A stretch of 64,000 bases of DNA from NCBI GenBank assembly GCA_907165065.1, contig OU015524.1, forward strand, positions 27,884,295 through 27,948,294, read 5' to 3'. The position numbers and the translations under genes are program-made. Position 1 is the stretch's first letter. The number at the start of each line of letters is the position of its first letter. Under the pieces are notes generated by a model. That model made no database searches, was not told the DNA's origin, and worked only from the letters and a program-made list of their open reading frames with translations. This DNA comes from Caprimulgus europaeus. Its lineage: Eukaryota; Chordata; Aves; Caprimulgiformes; Caprimulgidae. Positions 1 through 13,190 of the stretch are shown in pieces.

Positions 1-929
1 TTCATTAAAAGAACTAATGATTCTAAGCAGTCTAAACACTCAGAATGTTATACTACGTGGAGCAAGGAGTTTCCCTGACAAGTTATTTGTTGAACTGTGA
101 ATAAAATCACTGGGTTTGTATCAAGGAAATTTCAAACCACGATTTTATTCTTCCCTCCTCCTCCACTGTTCCTGAATGGATGCTGTATGCACAGGGAGGA
201 GGGAGGACAAGAATTACCCAGTGTGCTTTCTCTGAAAATGAAACTGTTTTAAACTATCCATAATAAACATTCACTGTTTTGCTCTTACACTCACTTTTTT
301 ATTATTATTATTTGCAAATTGCATGCAGGCTTAAATGTAGCAATGAAAGGAAGATTTTTTTTTTATTGTTTTTTCAGGCTCAAGAGTTGTGAATATAGGC
401 TGATTTCTGAGGCTTCTCAAAACCAAGAAACCTAGCTGCACCTTGGGTAGGCACAAGGCTAAAGCAGGATCATGCTAGTGAACTGGGTGCTGCTAAGACA
501 GGGATAATTTAGGTCTCAAGGGTGAATGAATTAATCTAAGGACCTTTGTAGATCTGGGAATGGGGGTAAAAAAATCCAAGGAAAGCACAAGGGATGGTTT
601 AAGATGTGTTGACTCCAATGCACTCTGTGCACAAAAATTCTGTATGAAATTCAAGGTTATTAGGGCAAATCCCACAGAGAGTGAAGCTCATGTAAAAGTT
701 CTCTGCTACCTTCCCTGACTGATATCTGAATTAAATACCGACTGGCCACCCCTGTAGATGTGAATTTTCAGTATCTACTTTTGAATCTGTTCTTACATTC
801 TATCTGTATTGTGGTGCAATAAGTAAGAGCTTATTTTAATCCTAGTTTCCCCAAAATAATAATTCTTGACAAGAAGTTACACAAGGTAGTCTAGGCTGTA
901 AGTAGAGCATGGTTTACATACAAATATGC

Positions 930-1001
930 CTTCCTACAGCTTATTTCAATGCCTATGGCAGTCTACTTCCTACAGATTAGTTCAATGCCTATGGCAATCT
1001 A
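930..1001. repeat. Two-copy tandem duplication, 36-bp period
   Basis: The unit beginning cttcctacag at 930 is repeated immediately at 966. Both copies contain ttcaatgcctatggca and differ at only a few positions. The adjacency and high identity indicate a local duplication by slippage or end joining, not a dispersed repeat. It lies 74 bp upstream of a second, independent tandem duplication. Confidence 0.9.
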
Positions 1002-1074
1002 AAAACCCAGGGAAAACTTCAAACACGTTATTTCAGAAAAGAACATTGATGCACACTTGAAAATTACATCAGGC

Positions 1075-1132
1075 AGCACACATTCCCTTCTGGGAAAGTA
1101 TTTTCAAGCACACATTCCCTTCTGGGAAAGTA
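1075..1132. repeat. Two-copy direct repeat, 32-bp period
   Basis: A 26-base unit that starts agcacacattcc and ends gggaaagta occurs at 1075-1100 and again at 1107-1132 with no mismatch. The copies are separated by six bases (ttttca), giving a 32-bp period. Perfect identity implies a recent event or conservation. The unit differs from the duplication at 930-1001. Confidence 0.93.
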
Positions 1133-1693
1133 CATCAAAGAGCAGGGGTACCATTCTCTTGTGTCATTTCCTTCAATAACAAAGAAAGGGCTGACCCTAG
1201 ATATTTTGATTATGTTATGCAAAACTAAAAAAAAAAAAAAAGTATATTAATCAGCTCTGAATCTTGATAGAGCCCTTTTGCCATGCAATTGTTCCTTAAA
1301 TAAACTCTGAATAAGGGAAAAGAAGTTGGAAACTTAAGTAGAGATTTTGTTTAGGTTAAAATGCAACTGATCAGACTAAAAATCATTAGCAGGTACAGAA
1401 AGAAATATGTGCAAACTTTCCTGTTCTTTTACTATAGATATAATCCTACTGTCATGTGAATAGAAAGAGATAATGTAAATAGTCTGACAGTCCCTGATAA
1501 AAACCTCTTATAAGAGACGAAATGAGGGGAAAGAAGCGGCAAGGATCTGATGAGGTTATGACAATTTCATCATTGTCCTTCCTAGTTCTGATGATTATAT
1601 GATTAATGTCAGTAGCATGACTCATTTTTAAATAGGATTCTTCAACTTGTATAATACTTGCATCAACTTTGTTTGTATATGCATTCCTCCCCT

Positions 1694-1740
1694 ACAAAAA
1701 AAAAACCCAACCCCAAACCAAAAAACAACCCTAAAACCTA
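1694..1740. repeat. A/C-rich low-complexity tract
   Basis: An asymmetric tract of A runs broken by C doublets and triplets, such as cccaaccccaaacc. The same class recurs at 26419-26466 and 50790-50870, and in G/T orientation at many other places in the window. Such strand-asymmetric tracts are common in avian noncoding DNA. No coding meaning is attached to the frame that crosses it. Confidence 0.85.
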
Positions 1741-3473
1741 ATGTGCAGCATAATTACATGACCACTTTTCTGCAGGAGAAAAACAAAGCTCAGTGTAGAG
1801 CCAACTCCTCCAAACTTGGGAAAGTTCAGAAATGGATAAGAAGCAGAGTGACATAGCACAATCCCATTGTACTGAAGTATTGTATCTTGGCCACTAAATA
1901 CAACTAAAAATAAAACTATAAATTACCCTTGTTACTTGTACAGCATCCAGTTTGGTCAACCATATACATCTGAATAATTTTAATAGACTTACGTGGGCCA
2001 TTTATGTGCATTAAGATGACACATGGAAATAATGGTGGCAAAACCAGATACATTAAATGTAAGTAAATCTTACCTTAATGCCAAGAGATGTCAATTCAAC
2101 TATATACAATTCTCTATCTACAAATCATGCTCCTTTCTCCCATACTGTACTGCTTTATCTCTGTAAAGGGAAATCTGCTAGGCTTGACCTGTCTGTTTCT
2201 CTCTGTATATAGGAGAGCTGTGTAGTAGATAATTTCATGGAAGTCCTCTAGATACCACCAGAACACTAAGACTACTTTCACTTCAGCATGTTTACCATGA
2301 GATCTAAATTTTTTTTCATTATGATACTGAAATAGTGGGAAAGGAAATACATGATGTAGTTGCCTGTGGTATATGTGTATTGGATTCTTGTACCCAGGGA
2401 TCCCTTGCAGGCCCCAAACTCCCAGTTCCTTGTTGTCAAAGAAGAGCATTTCTTATTCTGAATTCACTCTGCTGTGTTCAAGGAGGAATATTTTTTTTAT
2501 ATAATTCCTCTCTTTATTGTCAGCAGAAAGACCTATGTCCATTTGAGACAGAGGGAAGAATGTTGCCTCTGTGTGTGTGGATGATGATTCAGATACAACC
2601 AGCAGTTTTATCAAGCTGCTTCGTCCCATTCATGCAGAAATTAAGAATACTGGAATTGAAAAAGAGGAGGCTGAATGGTATTTCTTTGTGGTCACTGTAG
2701 TTTTGTAATTTTTCATGCTAATTTGCAGGAGAGGGTAGAGAATTTCACAATGAAAAAACATAGGAGCATTGAATCAAAAAAAAGATCTTCTTTGCCTCAA
2801 AAGACTGTCTTGATTCATTTCTTTCTGTTAAGAATTTAAATTATAGCATTTTTACCTTCCTTGTCAGATTCTGTGACATGGGAAAAAAGTACAACTTAGA
2901 AGATATTCTGTAGCTTACAGGAATAATGAAATTTTATGGCATGATAACAGAGACAGGCATGTGACTAAACCTGGAGTTCTTGAATTCACCTCCAGTATTA
3001 TTTGTTATGAGTTATAAATAAAAAATTCTGACACATTTCACAGACAAGACATTCTGGGGATAAAAATGTAATTATTACAGTATGAAGATTCAGTAGTTCC
3101 TGAAATGCTGCTTTAAATTTAGAAATCAAGGTTTCTCATGCAAGTATGAGTGAAGTTGGACAGAACTTGTAGGATGTGATAGGACATAGACAGATGAAAT
3201 GTCCATCATTTGCATTGAGATACTTCCAGAGAGATTCCACAGGGGGGGTCATACAGAGGCTTCATGGATTAACTAATTTCATTTCCATGGAATCTGCTGC
3301 AGTATAAACCATTTGGAACAACATTACCTGGAGAGACCTATAATGCTTATTTTAGGATCTAGACTGAATCCTAGGGTCACGATGGCTAAATGCCATTCCA
3401 GGATCATGATTGAAGCATTGTCATTTATTAAATGAGACCAGTCAGTATCTAATGCAGTATTGTTATTGTGTGA

Positions 3474-3510
3474 GCACTGGAGAAGACTGCCCAGGGCCAA
3501 AGAGGTGTGG
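3474..3510 (+). repeat. Possible CR1 sliver
   Basis: The stretch gcactggagaagactgccca followed by an agaggt-gtggg block resembles the CR1 3' region consensus 'gcactggaacaggttgcccagagaggttgtgg', recalled from general knowledge of the family. Only about 37 bases align and the flanks do not extend the match, so chance similarity is possible. If real, it is a very old fragment in sense orientation. Confidence 0.25.
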
Positions 3511-6500
3511 GGTAAGCTCAGATGTTGTGCTCCAGCCTCACCTGACCAGGGCTGATATTGATGGCATAGGACCTGTCTACTGAGAAGGATTCTTGATTTT
3601 TACGAAGTTTTTCTAGTGGCTGCTAGTATCTGAATGACTTCTAACACTGCTATTGTCACTTTATGTAAGCATTGAAATTGTTCTGCTTGTTAAAAAGTAA
3701 AAAAAAAAAAATCAGTGCAAATGAAATTCATTGCTCTTGGTGGCTGGAAGTGAAGGTGAACTTTCAACACCAGCTCTGTTTTTGGCTGGAATAATTTTTA
3801 TTTACACTGGGAAGAGTTTCCCACGGGAGAAAATAGGTGGAAAGGCTACATAGGTAAAGCAAAAGGCATATCTAGGGCATTGTTCCTCTGGATGAATTTG
3901 ACAGGCAATACTTTAAAGATTACAGCAGTAATTCAGTTTTCTTGATATCTTTATTTCTTGTAGGAAGGACCACATTAAAAACCTAGTAACACACAATTTT
4001 ACAGGCATAGAAGGTAGGCAGAAAGTATAAAATCTAAATCAGTCTGAAAAATAAATTTATCTTTACTCAAAGATGTAAATTCAAAAGCTTGTTGGTACTG
4101 GTTTTTCTTTTTTTGTTGTTTGTTTTTAAATTTTTATTAGTGTCAAGTGGCAAACAGGTTTTAAGAGAATTGACTCAGGTAGTTTGAACAGATGGAAATT
4201 CTCTGCTGTCCTTTCACTTTTCAATATTTCAAAAATACAGGAGCTTGGTGCAAATAGAAGTACAGGAAAAAAAATCTGTCTCTGGAGTGTTCCACAACAG
4301 TTATAAACAAAATAGGAAATTCTGAAGTCACTGTTTTTTGTTTGTTTTGTTAGGTTTTTTTAAAATATGCATAAATCAAATTGAAAACTGCAGCTCTTCA
4401 ATTCAGCATTTATATCACCTCAGCTTGTAGTTCTGTCTCTTTTTCCATTCTTTGATTTCATCTAATCCAATTTAGTATTCTCTGGGGTAGAGAATTAGGA
4501 GGCAAAATAAAATGAGGCTATCATGTCAGTTTGGACTTGTGGGTATTGTATAAATATTAATGATAATTAATAGGACTTTGGTTTTTACTTTAATGTCCAA
4601 CCCATGAAGGAAGATGTGTCAATGATTTATCTTTTTTCTGTGGTGTAACATTACTGATTTTATTTTGCATTTTGACTAAGGATCCTATCATGATATTTTA
4701 CAAATGCATGATGTAAAAATACATCAGCAAAAAGTATCCTCTGCAGAAGACATATATATTTTTTTACATGTTATCTGGTTTATGTTTACTAATGATGCTA
4801 GACCCCATATGAATTAGTTCCCACCAAATGGAATTTTAATGTTTTAGTTATGTCCCTTGATATTAGAATCAGACAGAGATAAAAATAGTAATTCTTTTTC
4901 TCAGAAGTTTTTGTTGATTTGACATTTGTGTTTGTTCTAATTGAAGAAATAGAAGGAAAACACTTGGAATTAATCATTAATTATTAATGGGGACAGAGCT
5001 GTTTTGGGGAAATACAGCTCATGATCTCCAAAGCCTGCAAACCCAGTTTCACAGCACTCTGCTCTGTGGGCTGCCAACAAGCTGGACAAGGCAGCCAGCA
5101 AGAGCCCAAGTTTTAAAACCTGCCTGGCAGTGAGGTTCATTTTGGAACCTGCCTACGGTCTGTTAGTCTGTCTTTGAAATTAAACCACGTCTGTGAAAAG
5201 CTCTAAATTGGCCAAATCATCAAATTCCAGTGAAACACTATTTGGTAAGAATTTTTCCATTCTGCTCTAATTAAAAGGAAACTAAGTCACCACAGACACT
5301 GTTAGGCCTGCTCAGGTTCCCAGTTGTAGTTTTTTCCAGTGTTCCCAGGTTGAAACAATATGTAGATATGTATGTAGGTCCACAACATATTCCTGAATCC
5401 AGGAAGTCACTCTTTCAAGCTGGAAAAAAAAGAAAAAAAAAGATTAAAAAAGCTGAAAAAAGCACCAATGTCCATGACCAGACTGTTTATAGTTCCGTCA
5501 CCTCATGATTTTTCTCCGAGGAAGGTTTTTCTTAAGCAAAAGAAGTATTTCTCTCTGCACAGTTTGTTTCTAAGCGTTATTATGTCCTGATTAAGAATTT
5601 TAAAAAGGTCATGCAAACTGTACTGTTCAGGCTGTCTAAAAAAGATTGATATTAAATATGCCTTAAACTTAATATTCCCTAGAAAGTTAACTGCCTTATA
5701 AATGACATTTTGACAGATTATTTTAGCTATGAGAGGTTATGTATATGTGCTGAATTTTAAAGGCTGCCTGTTAACTCTCAAAGTGAATTGAAACGAGTAA
5801 TTTATTTGGCTGATATCTAGTATGTTATGTCATTTCTGAAATATAGAGAACTTCATCTGAGGAATATAAAAAATACTGTAGAACCAGCAATATTTAGAGT
5901 TCCACACATAGCCATTCCCTTTGGACTAGAATATCAAAGAAAACTCCCAAAACACAAAGATTGATTTTTAAAAAGAAGTGGATGCTTTCTTTAGAAAATT
6001 TGCTTGTGCATGTCAAAAGACTGATGGGTGCCAGACAACTTGTGAATCACCTTCATAGATATTTAATTTTTTTTTGAGAAGCCTGTTCACTGTAGCACTG
6101 ACACAACGATGACAAGATCCAAAACAGAAATGACATTTCATGTAACTGACTATATTTCCTAGAAAGGAACAGAGCTATTTCTTTATGTATTTACTTTACT
6201 GATCTTGCTCTGGCAGGTGAAGGATCCCCATGTAAGGGATAGTCTATGTGCAGTATGTCTTTCTGCACAGAGAGCACCGCCTGTGTTAATACCTTTGGCT
6301 CCAGCTACTCCATATCTGTTCATGCTGTGAGTCCTTTTACTTGTGTAGAGTCTTGCAAAGTTGTCCTGCACGAGAGTCTGATCTTTGCAGGTACAACTTC
6401 ACAAATAGTCTGGCATAACCCTGGAGAACCTTCTCCTGCTCCACACCTACAATAGGCAGGAAGAGTAAGCTCAGCAAAAGGAGGATGGTAACTGAAATGA

Positions 6501-9500
6501 CATTGGTTTCCACAAGTGACTTAAGGTCTTTCAGACTCCAGGAAGAGGAGCCCCTTGAGTAGGCTCAGGGACTTTTGTTTTCTGCTAGGGAACTCTGTAC
6601 AAGAGCTTAGATATAAAGTTCTACAAACTTTTGTTTTCCATGCTTCAGTGGCATGTTATTTAGAGGAAAATTGAACAACAACTTTTTTGTTTATTTTATT
6701 TTGGCTTCTCTCTACGTTGAGCCCTGCATATGTAGCACAGTCAAGAAGTTCTTTTGAGAGCCCTTTGCCTTGCAAAATGTCCTGGAGATTAAACTGTGCC
6801 TGACGTAATAACAACCAGCTGACTGACAGCAACTATCAGTTCCAGATTATGCATCTGTCTGCTTAGCAATGGCTAAGGAGTGCACAGCTGGTGTGCATGG
6901 AAAGGACTAGCCTGTGTCCTAATTTTTTTGTGAGACAAAGAACCAGCCATTGGGATTTGCCCAAGCCTCACTTTATTAATGATGAGCTGTAATACTAACC
7001 ATTTTTGAGTGAGTCACTACCAAAACCAGCTGTGAAATAGGTATTTCAGAGGTGAAGCTGGATGGGCTGGATAGTCTGTGGTATCCTGGGGAGTAATATG
7101 TGTTACTATATGGAGCTGTATAGATGTATTTTGCTAATATTGGTGATCATAAGCTAGCTGAAAGTTTCTTGTCTGTTCCTGAACATGATCGACTATCCAT
7201 TCAGTATATGTCTGAACAAAAGCAACAGTAGAGCATTGGTGGGTGTCATGACTCTGTGTAGCTTCAGCGCATCTTCCTGACTGTGTTTAAAGTATTGGTC
7301 TAGTGTTTATGGCTAACGTGGGAGCTGTGAAAACATTTGATGGATATCTCGCAGCCAAAGTACTCACAATGGGAAAGCTGAGTCCTATGATTTGGTGACC
7401 TAGCCAAAAACAATGATGGGAGATAGATAACACTGCTGACATCCAGCTGAGTCTTTGCTAACAGACCCTTTGAGGCCCAAAGTATCTCAGTTCAAGATTC
7501 TGTCATGATAACAACCTGAGTGAAGTAAGAAACTTCTGAAAAGTCTTCACATCTTACAGGGCTGTTTTTTTGTGCGAGCTAAAGACTGATGACCAACGAT
7601 TGCTTGCCAATGTGATACAAATATCAACTGAATAAATGTGACCATTTAACATGTTGCTGTTGCTGGTGAGTAATATTTTTGAAGGCTCAGGAAATTTCTA
7701 ACCCAAATAAAAAGAAGCCATAGCACTGTGGAAGGTCTGATGGAGATGACTTATTTCCAACACAATCTGTTTTTGTGCAAAACTCAGATCCAGAGGAACC
7801 CATCTGGATTTTGTTTGTGCATAGCAACAGTCATGTGAGCTGACTGTATTTCATGCAGTACTTTGTATTACAAAAATAATACTTTGCAATTTGCCTGCCA
7901 GGTAAACTGCATTTGGTTACGATCACTATGATCTATAATGGCTTCATTCAGTGTGAGTTTTGCATGTCTTTGTTAGCATCTGATAACCAGAGTTGCAGGC
8001 ATCTAGGAATGCTTTTCTAGAAAAGAACACTACAGCACAGGTTTCATTACTTTAAGTAACTAATACATGACAAGGTTGAATAAACATGCCAGTGAGCCAA
8101 CGTGAAAAGGAGGCTACAAGCTGGTCCTTAGTGTGTGTCATGTTGGTAGAGAGCCCTGCCACAGCCTGGAGATGAACTTTTCAGATTAGGTAGAAAGGAA
8201 TTGTTATCAATCATCTAAAATGATGGATGTCTCTCTCCTGTACTTCAGGATTAGTTTGGCCAGGCTTAGAAACCATTTGATTTTGGTTTTGTTTGTGGTT
8301 TTTTTTCTTGAGAAAAAATTAGGGGCCTCCAGTAAGAATTCTGAGGTAAGTGCTGTTTGAAGTTTCATTGAGCTCACTGCTTCAATGAGACCTTAGAAGG
8401 AAAATATTTTGTTTTGTTTGTTTATTTTGGCTTTTTGTTTCTTGAATCCTTTACAGAGCTCTACAGAGGGGTGTATAGGATGGGCAGCATGCTAGGTTTG
8501 CAGCCTGTACCACACTTCAGTCACAGAGAGTTCAGTCAGAGAAGGTATGAATGTATTCTCCACTGAATGTCTAGCAAATGAGAGGGCAAGAAGTGAGACT
8601 TTTGTGTAAGCAGAGAATTCATCCATAGCTGGACTTTCACAGGAAATCTTTAGGACAAGACATGAACTGTGGTGCTTCTGATGATGTAAGCCCATAGCAA
8701 AGCTAGGAAACGTGCATTATGCAGACATTTTTGCAGGTTTTTCTCCCGCTTCCAGGGAGGGTGGGTCCACAACACTTTGTAAGACCTGTTGATAAAGTTT
8801 CTCCTTTTACTGAGGCTCTTTTAAAATGAGCTTTCATTTTTCTTCCTTGGTTTTATAGATTTTAAAAATGTGTTGGATAAATTTATTATATTAAAATAGC
8901 TGCTGTGTATGGGGATAGAATCAAGGGAGAATCTTACTACAGTAGTCACTGCTAGTGTAGCTAGGAGATAATGTTTGAATTCCCTGTTGTGAAACTGCCC
9001 TTATGCTCTTGCTATGTGTCTTAGACCCACTCGTAGACATGACCTATTGCTTCTGGTTCAAACACACATAAAAAATGGCAGACACCTTAAGCATTGAAAG
9101 AGATTCTCATAATTCTATGAATGGTTCACTTTATGCAAAAGTCTATAAGCAGCTTTGTTTTGTTTATATTGTGGATTAAACCTCAGTCTTAATCTGGCAA
9201 CCATTTTGGCTTTGAGGAGGCATCCATGGCAGTCTACTGAAGGCATAGACAAGAAATGAAAACGCAGTTTTTGTAGTCATTCCAACATTACAGGAAGAGA
9301 ATACTTAAACCTAGCCACATGTGGTACTGTGCACAGAAACTGAGACTCTATGTACTTGGCAGTGTAGAAATGAGTAGAAAGAGAAATCGAGCTGAAAAGA
9401 CAACAACTAAGACCATAATTATGAAATGCAAGCTCTATGGGCAAACTTTTGCTAGAAAAGCTGTAATGCAATCAGTCCCATATTAAGAGACAAACCCACA

Positions 9501-10649
9501 TATAAACAAGAAAAGTCTTTTTATTGTCCCTAAATCACATGTAAAGCTGAGGAGTAATGAATTTTAATAACTGGCCCCAGATCACACCAAATAATTCAGT
9601 GTTAACTTAGTTTTTTCTGAAAGCCAATCAAGGGCCTTAGCAACAAGACCAGTCTTCCACTCAAATAGAATTTAATAGGAATATCGTAATAACCAAAATA
9701 GCCAACTCTTAAAGGACTTACAGATATGCTATTTCAAGTTTCAATAAATCTCAATTGATCTTTAATATTTGCAACAATCTTCCAAAAGTCCCCAGCTGCT
9801 ACAAAAGCTTTCTTCACAGAAATGTCGCTATGACTTTCTTAAATCCCAAACTCAGACTGAATTTCTTTGAAACTTTAGACAAGAGGTTCATCTTTCAACC
9901 TTCATACTCCTCTTCCTTACCAGTGCCAGTTATAGCGGCTGTTAGTTTGTACTGCACAATGAAATGCAGTAACTTCTTCATCGTTGTCAACTATGTAAGA
10001 TAATGAGAAGCCCTTATTTCCTATTATCTGTCATGGAAATGGACAAACACAACTGTAATGCATAACTGAAAACGTTCTTGGATGTACAACTCTGGAATTA
10101 CTTTTTTCCATAGGCATTAAAATCCCAGTGCAGCACTTAACGACGTCTCCTGTATGGCCAAGCTCAGTCATCATTGCTCCAGAATCACTGCTGACAGGCA
10201 GAATAAAGGATTGCAGTCAGCCTCAAAAGTATATCTTTCCAGCTGTCTCACTGCTGGTTTTATTTTGTTAGCAATCCAATTCTAAATTGCAGTTTTATCT
10301 TTCATTTCTCCATGTACTCAAACTGGACTAAAGCTGTAGCTTCTTGCCCGACTGGTTCCAGTGAGGTAGCATGGTCCACAATAAAATTCATTTTTCACAG
10401 ATAAAATAGTGGACTCTGAACTGACTTAAACTGTTCAGGAGTGAGACCTTGATGCTGTGATAGACAGCAAAACATCAGCTCAGTGCTTAGTAGAAGTTGA
10501 GCAAGCAAACAAAATGTTAGGCTCCTTTACGAATGGAAAAAAATAAATAAAAAAGTAAAACACCATTATGAACCGTTCATTCACAACCTGAATGGTGTGT
10601 GCAGTTCAACTCTCCCTATCTGAAAAAGATTATATTAGAACGTGAGAAG

Positions 10650-11090
10650 GTACAGACAAAAACCAGAGATGACCAGAGGTGTGGAGCAGCTTGCATAGGA
10701 AGAGTGATCGAGAAGGCTGGGACTCCTCTGACATTGGGAAGGGTACAATAGAGGTCTACAAAATCATAAATGGCATGAAGAGATTTGGTAGTGATAAAAA
10801 CTGATAACAGTTTTCTCCAGTGTGAAAACTGAGGGCCAACAAATGAAACAGGTAAGAGTCTAGTTCAAATCAAATGTAGGTAATTCACCTGAAGGAGAGA
10901 GCTCTTCATAAATGAGCAGTTGTCCTATGGAACAACACAGGACACTGCAGACATGAAAAATATATGCAGATTCAAAGGAAGACTGGACAAGTATTTGAAA
11001 CAGAGGGCCCCCAGAGTTCCTGAATAGATTAAATCTTAACAAGCTCAGAAAATCTGCTCAGTTGAAAGCAGCTGCAGGGTCAAAGAGTAT
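10650..11090 (+). repeat. CR1-type LINE fragment (3' region, degraded)
   Basis: This segment follows the order of blocks found in the 3' part of old amniote CR1 LINEs. They are a gaggtgtggagcagc block, then gagaaggctgggact, then atagaggtctacaaaatcat with the following aaatggcatgaagag, then a ccaacaaatgaaac block, a cctatggaacaacacagga block, and agattcaaaggaagactgga followed by caagtatttga. Many indels and substitutions show it is ancient and inactive. It is 5' truncated, as is usual for CR1, and carries no intact reverse transcriptase frame. The identification is from memory of the consensus; the exact subfamily and ends are uncertain by tens of bases. Confidence 0.8.
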
Positions 11091-12148
11091 GAGGAGAGGA
11101 AATAGCTGCTATACTTAACTCTACTATGCTTTCTTATGTGTCCAGTTATGACCACAGAATATTTGATTAGCTACTTGGTCTGAATCAGTATAGCCACTTG
11201 TATTTTTTTGTTATGACAAGGCCCTAACTTTTGGTGTGACCCAGAAACAAACACTGAGCCTCTAACTTCTCTAAGATTTCCCCATCCCCGCTACAGAATC
11301 TGGAAAAATGCTTTATTTCTTGGACTATAGAGTAATGAGATCTGCAGTGTGTGAGAGATGATCAGAGCTATGCATCCCTCTCATCACAAGCTTCCCAGAG
11401 TCTGAAGAGTCAGTTAGGAATGTATACTTTCATGTCTGTGTCTTCACAAATGTACGGTAAAATACCAAAGTAAGCTGGTGTTCTAAAATAGAGAGCTGTG
11501 AGGAAGAGTGAATTCTGCAGTGCATTTCATAGTCTCAGAATCGTTAATTATGTGAAGTCCTGATATTTTCATTTCACCTGCTTTGCACATATTCTGAAAG
11601 GCTCTATGAATGTTTGGAGCATCCTTTTGTGTATGAAAATATGAAAAGTCAAGTATTATTAGAAAACCTATTTTCATCTAGTTGTGAACTGAATATTCTT
11701 CCTGGCAATGAAATAAAAATCTAAAATTATCATTTGGAAAGAGGGAGAAATGGGTTCCATATGGGGATAATTATGTGGTCATCTTCTCTGGAAGTAATAC
11801 AGAAATCACTACCCTGATGAAAGAGTCAGGAATAACTTGTTTATCTAGCATTTATTTGGGCATCACAACACTAAAACAAGTCAGAAGGAATCTGACCCAG
11901 ATATTTGCTGTCTTGATTATTGGTGACAAATGTGAACAGTAACTTCCAGCTAAGACAAGCTTACCATAAATCCTACTAACCTGTTTTTGGAGGAGTCACC
12001 TATTATGGTGAAAGGATTGTTCTGTCTCTGCCCTCAGCTCAGTCCTTTGTTTCTTTAGTGAAGCATCCAGTAAAGATGCCAATTGTGGCAGAGGTTTTAG
12101 TGGTGTGGATTCCTGTCCATGAGATCACCAGCCCATTGACCAACCACG

Positions 12149-12225
12149 AACTTGGTAATGACCACTTGGTAAGTGACCTACACTAGATTTGAACTGGTGA
12201 CCTTAATGTGGAAGACTCTGAATGC
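12149..12225 (-). repeat. MIR/CORE-SINE-like relic (tRNA-derived part, reverse)
   Basis: Read on the + strand, the order is an acttgg block, a gaccacttggtaagtg block, then agatttgaactggtgacc and a gactctgaatgcc block. This matches the reverse complement of the tRNA-derived 5' part of MIR (…cttgcccaaggtcacacagctagtaagtggcagagctgggatttgaacccagg…, recalled). The gatttgaac core corresponds to the inverted B box. The match is heavily diverged. MIR-type elements are amniote-wide, so this does not discriminate bird from reptile. Confidence 0.5.
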
Positions 12226-12699
12226 CACTTCTAATCTCTAGAAGATTTAATTTCTGTTTTTTATTCTAAAATAACCTCTGCTCAACCTCAGACTTCTTCA
12301 GGCAGTGTTGTGACAATAATCTTTTCTCTAATACATTGAACTGCTTTGTATCTTTCCCAGCACTAAGTGGATATTCGTAATTTCATTCAGAAATACTCTT
12401 AATATATGTTTAATTCATAGACTATTATAAAACTTTATTTTTCAGACAGTGTTTATGGGAACAACAAGAAGGAATTTTAACAGATATATTCAGTACCCTT
12501 GAGAAAACACTATGCACTGTAGCATGGGAACAGCCCTAAGTTCATTGCTCCAGCAAAAGCCTAAGTCAACAAGACTTATGACTGAGGAAACACCACAGGA
12601 CTGGCCCAAATATTTTGATGTTTCTGATTACAGAAGTCCACAAAAAGGAGAAAGAGACAAAAATAATTCAAAATTTCAGAATATTTAGCAGGAGCTTGT

Positions 12700-13190
12700 T
12701 TCTGTGGCATTTTTAAAAAAATAAATGTTCTATAAGATCAACTGAGCCCAAATGTGTATCAGGTACAGCGATTTAAAGCCTACAATGGTCTAGTTATTTG
12801 AAAACACATTTTTAAAAGATGGCTTTCAGCATTTTTTCAAGTAGTATTTATGTATTGATTATAATTATCAACCCATCATTGAAATCTTCTAATTTCATCA
12901 TCAAAATAAACAATTAAGGTGAAAACTAAATTGTTAGTGTTAATGAACTTTCTTAAACTGACATTATTGCTCAAGACTTGAGCTTTTATAGTTAATTGCC
13001 GCTTAGTTTTCATGGCAAAACATTTAAACTTTTACCTTAGAAAAATCTTGGACTTTATAAACCCTTTCTTTGGGGAAAAGAGGGAATAGGCATGTGACTT
13101 AGGTGCAAATTTTAAATGTAAAAATGAGCAAAATATTAATAATTAGATCTTATTAATCTCAGTTGATAGACTGACTCTGAAAACATCAGG
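12700..13190. promoter_or_regulatory. Candidate conserved noncoding element (weak)
   Basis: A repeat-free AT-rich stretch with several homeodomain-type cores, including taatta at 12862-12867, atcaaaataaacaattaa and ttaataattaga motifs, and a FOX-like aaataaaca. There is no microsatellite or transposon signature across about 490 bp. Such texture is seen in developmental enhancers but also arises by chance in AT-rich DNA. The call rests only on motif density. Confidence 0.2.

Larger units (their letters stand above)
1..10649. other. Noncoding AT-rich sequence, no gene seen
   Basis: No open frame here exceeds about 121 codons and none resembles a known protein. The sequence is mostly unique AT-rich DNA with short homopolymers (A15 at 1227-1241, A13 at 3699-3711), an A/C-rich tract at 1694-1740 and G/T-rich stretches near 4327-4362, 8283-8310 and 8404-8445. 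Two short tandem duplications and one possible CR1 sliver inside it are listed separately. It could be intergenic or intronic; nothing visible decides between these. Confidence 0.75.

Noticed and set aside
6366-6430. Stretch with tctgatctttgcaggtacaa and ctggcataaccctggag resembling an archosaur hairpin repeat
   Set aside because: Agreement is patchy and could be chance; no palindromic partner was found nearby.
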